A DNA stretch of 64,000 nt. Origin: Rubrivivax sp. (GTDB lineage Bacteria; Pseudomonadota; Gammaproteobacteria; Burkholderiales; Burkholderiaceae_C). The stretch covers positions 372,001 to 436,000 of the forward strand of contig JAHBZT010000001.1 in NCBI GenBank assembly GCA_019635315.1, in the 5' to 3' direction. Shown one piece after another: positions 60,701-64,000 of the stretch (positions within the stretch are counted from its first letter, which is position 1; each line of letters starts with the position of its first letter). The notes beneath the pieces are model-generated. The model did not search any database, had not been told where the DNA came from, and saw only the letters and a list, made by a program, of their open reading frames with translations. The translations under genes and the position numbers were made by a program.

Positions 60701-63610
60701 ATGTCCCTGGGCTCCTCCTTCGCGCCGGTCGGCGCACGCCCCCGCATCCCCGGCCCGGCCGCCTCGGCGGCCGAGGCGGCGGTGTGGCACGTGCGGCTGC
60801 TCGGCGGTTTCGAGATCGACGACGGACGCCACCGCCTGACGCGGCTGCGCAGCCGCGCCGCAATGGCGCTGCTGGCGCGCGTGGCGATGGCGCCGGGGCG
60901 CGACCACCCGCGCGAGGAGCTGGCGGCGCTGCTGTGGCCCGAGGCCGAGGGCGAGGCCGGGCGCAGCCGGCTGCGCCAGACGCTGTCGCTGCTGAAGGCG
61001 GTGCTGGAACCGGCCGGCGGGCCGCCGGTGCTGCAGGCCGACCGCCGCTGCGTGCGTGCGGTGGCCGGTGCGCTGTGGTGCGACGCGCAGGCCTTCGAGC
61101 AGGCGCTGCGCGACGGCCAGCGCGACCTGGCGCAGGCCCTGTATGCCGGCGAGCTGCTGCCCGGTTTCTACGACGAGTGGATCGTCGACGAGCGGCACCG
61201 CCTGCAGGCGCTGGCCGAACGCCTGGGTGAACGGCTGGGCGACGCGCTCGCCGACCGCGGCCGCGACCGGTCGCCCGACGCCGCGGCGGCAGCCGCCAGG
61301 GCACCGCACGGGACCGTGGCCCCGGCCGCACCGGCGCCCGCGCGTCTGCCAACGCCGCCGGGACCGGCGGCCGCCGTCGCCGCGGCCCCGGCCGCCGCCG
61401 CGCGCCTGCCGCAGTACCTGACGCGGCTGATCGGTGCCGACCAGCCCGGCGCGCGCCTGCAGGCCCTGGTGGCCGAACACCGGCTGGTCAGCGTGCTCGG
61501 CCCCGGCGGCTGCGGCAAGACGCGGCTGGCCGTCGAGGTGGCGCGGCTGGCCGCCGAGTCCGCGCCCGAGCAGGGCGGCGCTGCGCCGCGCTTCGACGGC
61601 GCGCTGTTCGTCTCGCTGGTCGGCGTCGTGCAGCGCACCGCCTTGCTGGACCGCCTGCTGCTGGCGCTGCGGCTGGGCGGCGGCGGCGACGCGGTCGAGC
61701 AGCTGCTGTCGGTGCTGCAGGGGCGGGCGCTGCTGCTGGTGCTGGACAACGCCGAGCAGCTCGACGACGAGGCCGCGGCCACCGTCGCGCTGCTCGCCGA
61801 GCGCGCGCCGCGCGTGCACTGGCTGGTCACCTCGCGGCGGCCGCTGGGGCTGGACGGCGAACGCAGCTTCGTGCTGGAGACGCTGGCGCCGCCGGCCGAC
61901 GGCGCCGCGCTCGCCGAGGTGGCGATGAACCCCGCGGTGGCCCTCTTCGTCGACCGTGCGCGTGCGCACCGGCCGGACTTCCACGTCGGCGCCGGCAACC
62001 GCGACGCGCTGGTCGCGCTGCTGCGACGGCTGGACGGGCTGCCGCTGGCCATCGAGCTGGCGGCCTCGCACGCGCGCACGCTGGGCCCGGCCGAGCTGCT
62101 GGCGCTGCTGCAGGCCGCGCGCGCCGAACCCGGGGGTACCCTGGCCTTCCTGGCCCGCCGCGGCACGCGCAGCGGCAGCGACCCGCGCCACGCCTCGATG
62201 TGGGACGTCGTCGACTGGAGCTGGCGGCTGCTGGACGCCGGTCAGCAGCGGCTGCTGGCGCTGCTGGCGCTGCTGCCGTCCGGCGCCGCCCTGCATGCCG
62301 CGGCTACGCTGGCGCGCGCGCCGGGCAGCGTGGCGCGGCTGCCGCTGGCCGAGGCGCAGGCTCGGCTGGACGCGCTGGTCGCGCACTCGGTGCTGCGCGT
62401 CGCGACCGGCCAGGACGGTCAGCTGCGCTACCTGCCCTTCGAGCCGGTGCGCGAGTTTGCGCTCGCCCAGGGCGACGAGGAGGCGCGCCGCGCCGACCGC
62501 GGCCGCGTGCTGGACTGGCTGCTGGACTGGGCGCGCGACCTGCCGGCGACGCCGCCGCTGCCCACGGTGCGCGACGAGCTGCCCAACCTGATGCAGGTGC
62601 TGGCCAGCGCCGCCGGCGATGGCCGCGCCGACGACGCGGTGCGCCTGGTGCTGATGCTGCAGTCGTCCTGGGGCGAGATCGCGGTGCCCGGCGGCGTGCT
62701 GCAGGCGCTGGACGCGCTGCTGGCCACGCCGGGGCTGGACGACGCGCTGGCCGCCGGCGGCCACGCGCTGGCCGCCTCGCGCTGCCAGGAGGCCGGCCGG
62801 CCCGACGACGCGCGCCGCCACCTCGCTGCCGCGCTGGCGCAGCCCTGCGCCGACCCGGCGCTGCGCATCATGGTGCTGTCGCGCGGCGCGCGTGTGCTGT
62901 GGCGGCTGGACCGCGACCACGAGCGGGCGCGCGCGATGATCGACGAGGCCCTGCCGCTGGCGCGCACGCATGGCCGGCCCAACAGCGAGGCCTCGCTGCT
63001 GAGCCTGCAGGCGCACCTGGCCACCGTCGTCGACCGCGACGCGGCGCGCGGCACCGAGCTGTCGGCGCAGGCGCTGGCGCTGTGGCAGCGCTCGGGCAAC
63101 CGGCACCTGGTCAACGCCGGGCGTTTCAACGTCGCGACCAACCGCATGAAGGCGGGCGACCATGCCGGCGTGCTGGACGAATTCGCCGCGCTGGCCGGCG
63201 AGGGCCGCGAGCTGCAGGACTGGGACCTCGCGGCCGGCGCGCTGGAGGCGCGCGGCACCGCGCTGCTGGCGCTGCGCCGCTGGCCCGAGGCGCTGGCCGA
63301 CCTGCGCGAGAGCGTGCGCGTGGCCTGGGACGGCCTGGAAGTGATGGCGCTGGCCTATGCGCTGTGGAACGTGGCGCCGGTGCTGGCGCGGCTGCGCCAC
63401 GGCGAGCTGGCGGCCGAGGTGATGGGCGCCGCCGAGGCACTGTGGCGGCAGCGCTTCGGCACCTTCGACGCCAGCGACCGCCGCGACCTGAAGCGCGTGC
63501 ACCGCTTCGTGCGTGCGCTGCTCGGCGCCGACGCGGCGGCGGCGGCCTGGCAGCGCGGCGCGGCGCGGCCGCTGGCCGAGGTCGTGCGCGCGGTGCTGAC
63601 GCTGCGCTGA
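60701..63610 (+). CDS. SARP/BTAD-type regulator with NTPase (STAND-like) and TPR-like region
   Basis: This is a 969-residue protein. The N-terminal OmpR-like winged helix and BTAD region (about 28-175) contain 'WHVRLLGGFEIDDGRHRLTRL' and 'RSRLRQTLSLLKAVLEP'. A Pro/Ala linker leads to an NB-ARC-like ATPase with Walker A GPGGCGKT at 267-274 and the Asp pair 'LLLVLDNAEQL'. A helical sensor follows ('GLPLAIELAASHARTL'), then a long TPR-like array (about 600-960). It resembles AfsR-type regulators, common in Streptomyces and less so in betaproteobacteria. ATP-dependent switching on ligand or protein binding is expected. It is divergent from the amidase, a candidate target. Confidence 0.87.
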   Translation: MSLGSSFAPVGARPRIPGPAASAAEAAVWHVRLLGGFEIDDGRHRLTRLRSRAAMALLARVAMAPGRDHPREELAALLWPEAEGEAGRSRLRQTLSLLKAVLEPAGGPPVLQADRRCVRAVAGALWCDAQAFEQALRDGQRDLAQALYAGELLPGFYDEWIVDERHRLQALAERLGERLGDALADRGRDRSPDAAAAAARAPHGTVAPAAPAPARLPTPPGPAAAVAAAPAAAARLPQYLTRLIGADQPGARLQALVAEHRLVSVLGPGGCGKTRLAVEVARLAAESAPEQGGAAPRFDGALFVSLVGVVQRTALLDRLLLALRLGGGGDAVEQLLSVLQGRALLLVLDNAEQLDDEAAATVALLAERAPRVHWLVTSRRPLGLDGERSFVLETLAPPADGAALAEVAMNPAVALFVDRARAHRPDFHVGAGNRDALVALLRRLDGLPLAIELAASHARTLGPAELLALLQAARAEPGGTLAFLARRGTRSGSDPRHASMWDVVDWSWRLLDAGQQRLLALLALLPSGAALHAAATLARAPGSVARLPLAEAQARLDALVAHSVLRVATGQDGQLRYLPFEPVREFALAQGDEEARRADRGRVLDWLLDWARDLPATPPLPTVRDELPNLMQVLASAAGDGRADDAVRLVLMLQSSWGEIAVPGGVLQALDALLATPGLDDALAAGGHALAASRCQEAGRPDDARRHLAAALAQPCADPALRIMVLSRGARVLWRLDRDHERARAMIDEALPLARTHGRPNSEASLLSLQAHLATVVDRDAARGTELSAQALALWQRSGNRHLVNAGRFNVATNRMKAGDHAGVLDEFAALAGEGRELQDWDLAAGALEARGTALLALRRWPEALADLRESVRVAWDGLEVMALAYALWNVAPVLARLRHGELAAEVMGAAEALWRQRFGTFDASDRRDLKRVHRFVRALLGADAAAAAWQRGAARPLAEVVRAVLTLR

Positions 63611-63752
63611 TCACGCACGCGGCCCGCCGTGGCCCCTGGCCGGCGGGGCCGGCGCGGCGGCTTGCGATGGCGGAACGGTGGCCGCCGAAGATGCGCCACG
63701 CCGGACGACCGGCCCGCGCTGCGGCGGGCTGCCCCGGCGAGGAGACGCCCGC

Positions 63753-64000
63753 ATGCAGACCGCGCCCCGCCCTGCCCGTTGCCTGGCCGTCGCGATGCTG
63801 GCCCTGGCGGCCGCGGCCCAGGCGCAGGACCGCTTCGGCGATGCGCCGCGCTCGGCCGGCCCGTCCGGCCCGTCACCCGCCGCGGCACGGCCAGCGCCCG
63901 CGGCTGCGCCCGACGGGCCCGCGGCAGCCGCCCGCCCCGGTGCTCCCGACGCGCTGGCGCGGCTGGAGGCGCACGAGCGCCAGGACCTGGGCGTGGCGCC
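63753..64000 (+). CDS. Exported protein, N-terminal part (3' end outside window)
   Basis: Only the first 82 codons are present. A signal peptide (charged start, core 'CLAVAMLALAAAAQAQ', cleavage near residue 25) is followed by a Pro/Ala/Gly-rich linker and the beginning of a charged segment ('LARLEAHERQDLGVAP'). GAGGAG eight bases upstream supports the ATG at 63753. The family cannot be named from this fragment. It lies 142 bp downstream of the SARP-type regulator on the same strand. Confidence 0.65.
   Translation, partial: MQTAPRPARCLAVAMLALAAAAQAQDRFGDAPRSAGPSGPSPAAARPAPAAAPDGPAAAARPGAPDALARLEAHERQDLGVA

Noticed and set aside
60485-63502. Minus-strand extension of the amidase frame opposite the SARP-type regulator
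   Set aside because: The extension is His/Arg/Gln-rich noise; the amidase fold is complete from 60484 downward.

Overview
This 64 kb window is very GC-rich chromosomal DNA, densely packed with genes on both strands. The gene set (GTG and TTG starts, gshA of the beta-proteobacterial type, a Crp-type regulator, many LysR and LuxR regulators, type 2 pyrF, a ProQ/FinO protein) points to a betaproteobacterium of the order Burkholderiales, probably the Leptothrix/Rubrivivax/Ideonella group. That placement is inference from protein style, not a database match. I see no rRNA, tRNA, CRISPR array, phage or intact insertion sequence. The mobile-like material is non-coding: a nested palindrome, tandem arrays, and a large intergenic repeat present twice in opposite orientation.

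Layout. 0-5 kb: the tail of a DUF4384-like protein, thioredoxin 2 (trxC), an orphan GspE/PilB-type ATPase with a degenerate kinase/receiver partner, and a LysR gene divergent from a tiny gene. 5.5-13 kb: an ECF sigma/anti-sigma pair, an exported M48 protease, and a class III adenylate cyclase with TPR-like repeats followed by a tight pair, a haloperoxidase-type PAP2 enzyme and a subtilisin-like protease. The last three form the most unusual cassette of the window. 13-18 kb: three same-strand regulators (one Crp, two LuxR), then LysR-ddpX-ldcA for murein-peptide cleavage. 18-19 kb: a non-coding nested palindrome and a 37-bp tandem array. 19-29 kb: DUF924, an FHA-EAL protein, a large hybrid histidine kinase, pyrF, purB, DUF3667, two lipoproteins and a DUF6502 protein with a perfect operator-like palindrome between divergent genes.

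29-44.6 kb: a prolyl-oligopeptidase-type enzyme, then a nucleoside-salvage block (deoA, 5'-nucleotidase, deoC, purine nucleoside phosphorylase, cdd) that runs into an amino-sugar/peptidoglycan-recycling block (DUF5009, murQ, GHL10 hydrolase, AmiD-like amidase, BadF-type sugar kinase). A 533-bp repeat and its reverse complement enclose the phosphorylase-cdd-DUF5009-murQ segment. 44.6-49 kb: dacB (PBP4), ndh and gshA, with ndh and gshA overlapping tail to tail.

49-64 kb: a hybrid kinase with a two-receiver response regulator, an FAD amine-oxidase-like protein, a ProQ-domain protein with long disordered arms, two very small membrane proteins, an MFS transporter, rsmE, an amidase, a 969-residue SARP/NTPase regulator, and the start of an exported protein cut by the window edge.

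Taken together, the window joins nucleotide and peptidoglycan salvage with an unusually high density of signalling proteins (c-di-GMP, cAMP, two-component, sigma/anti-sigma, STAND-type).
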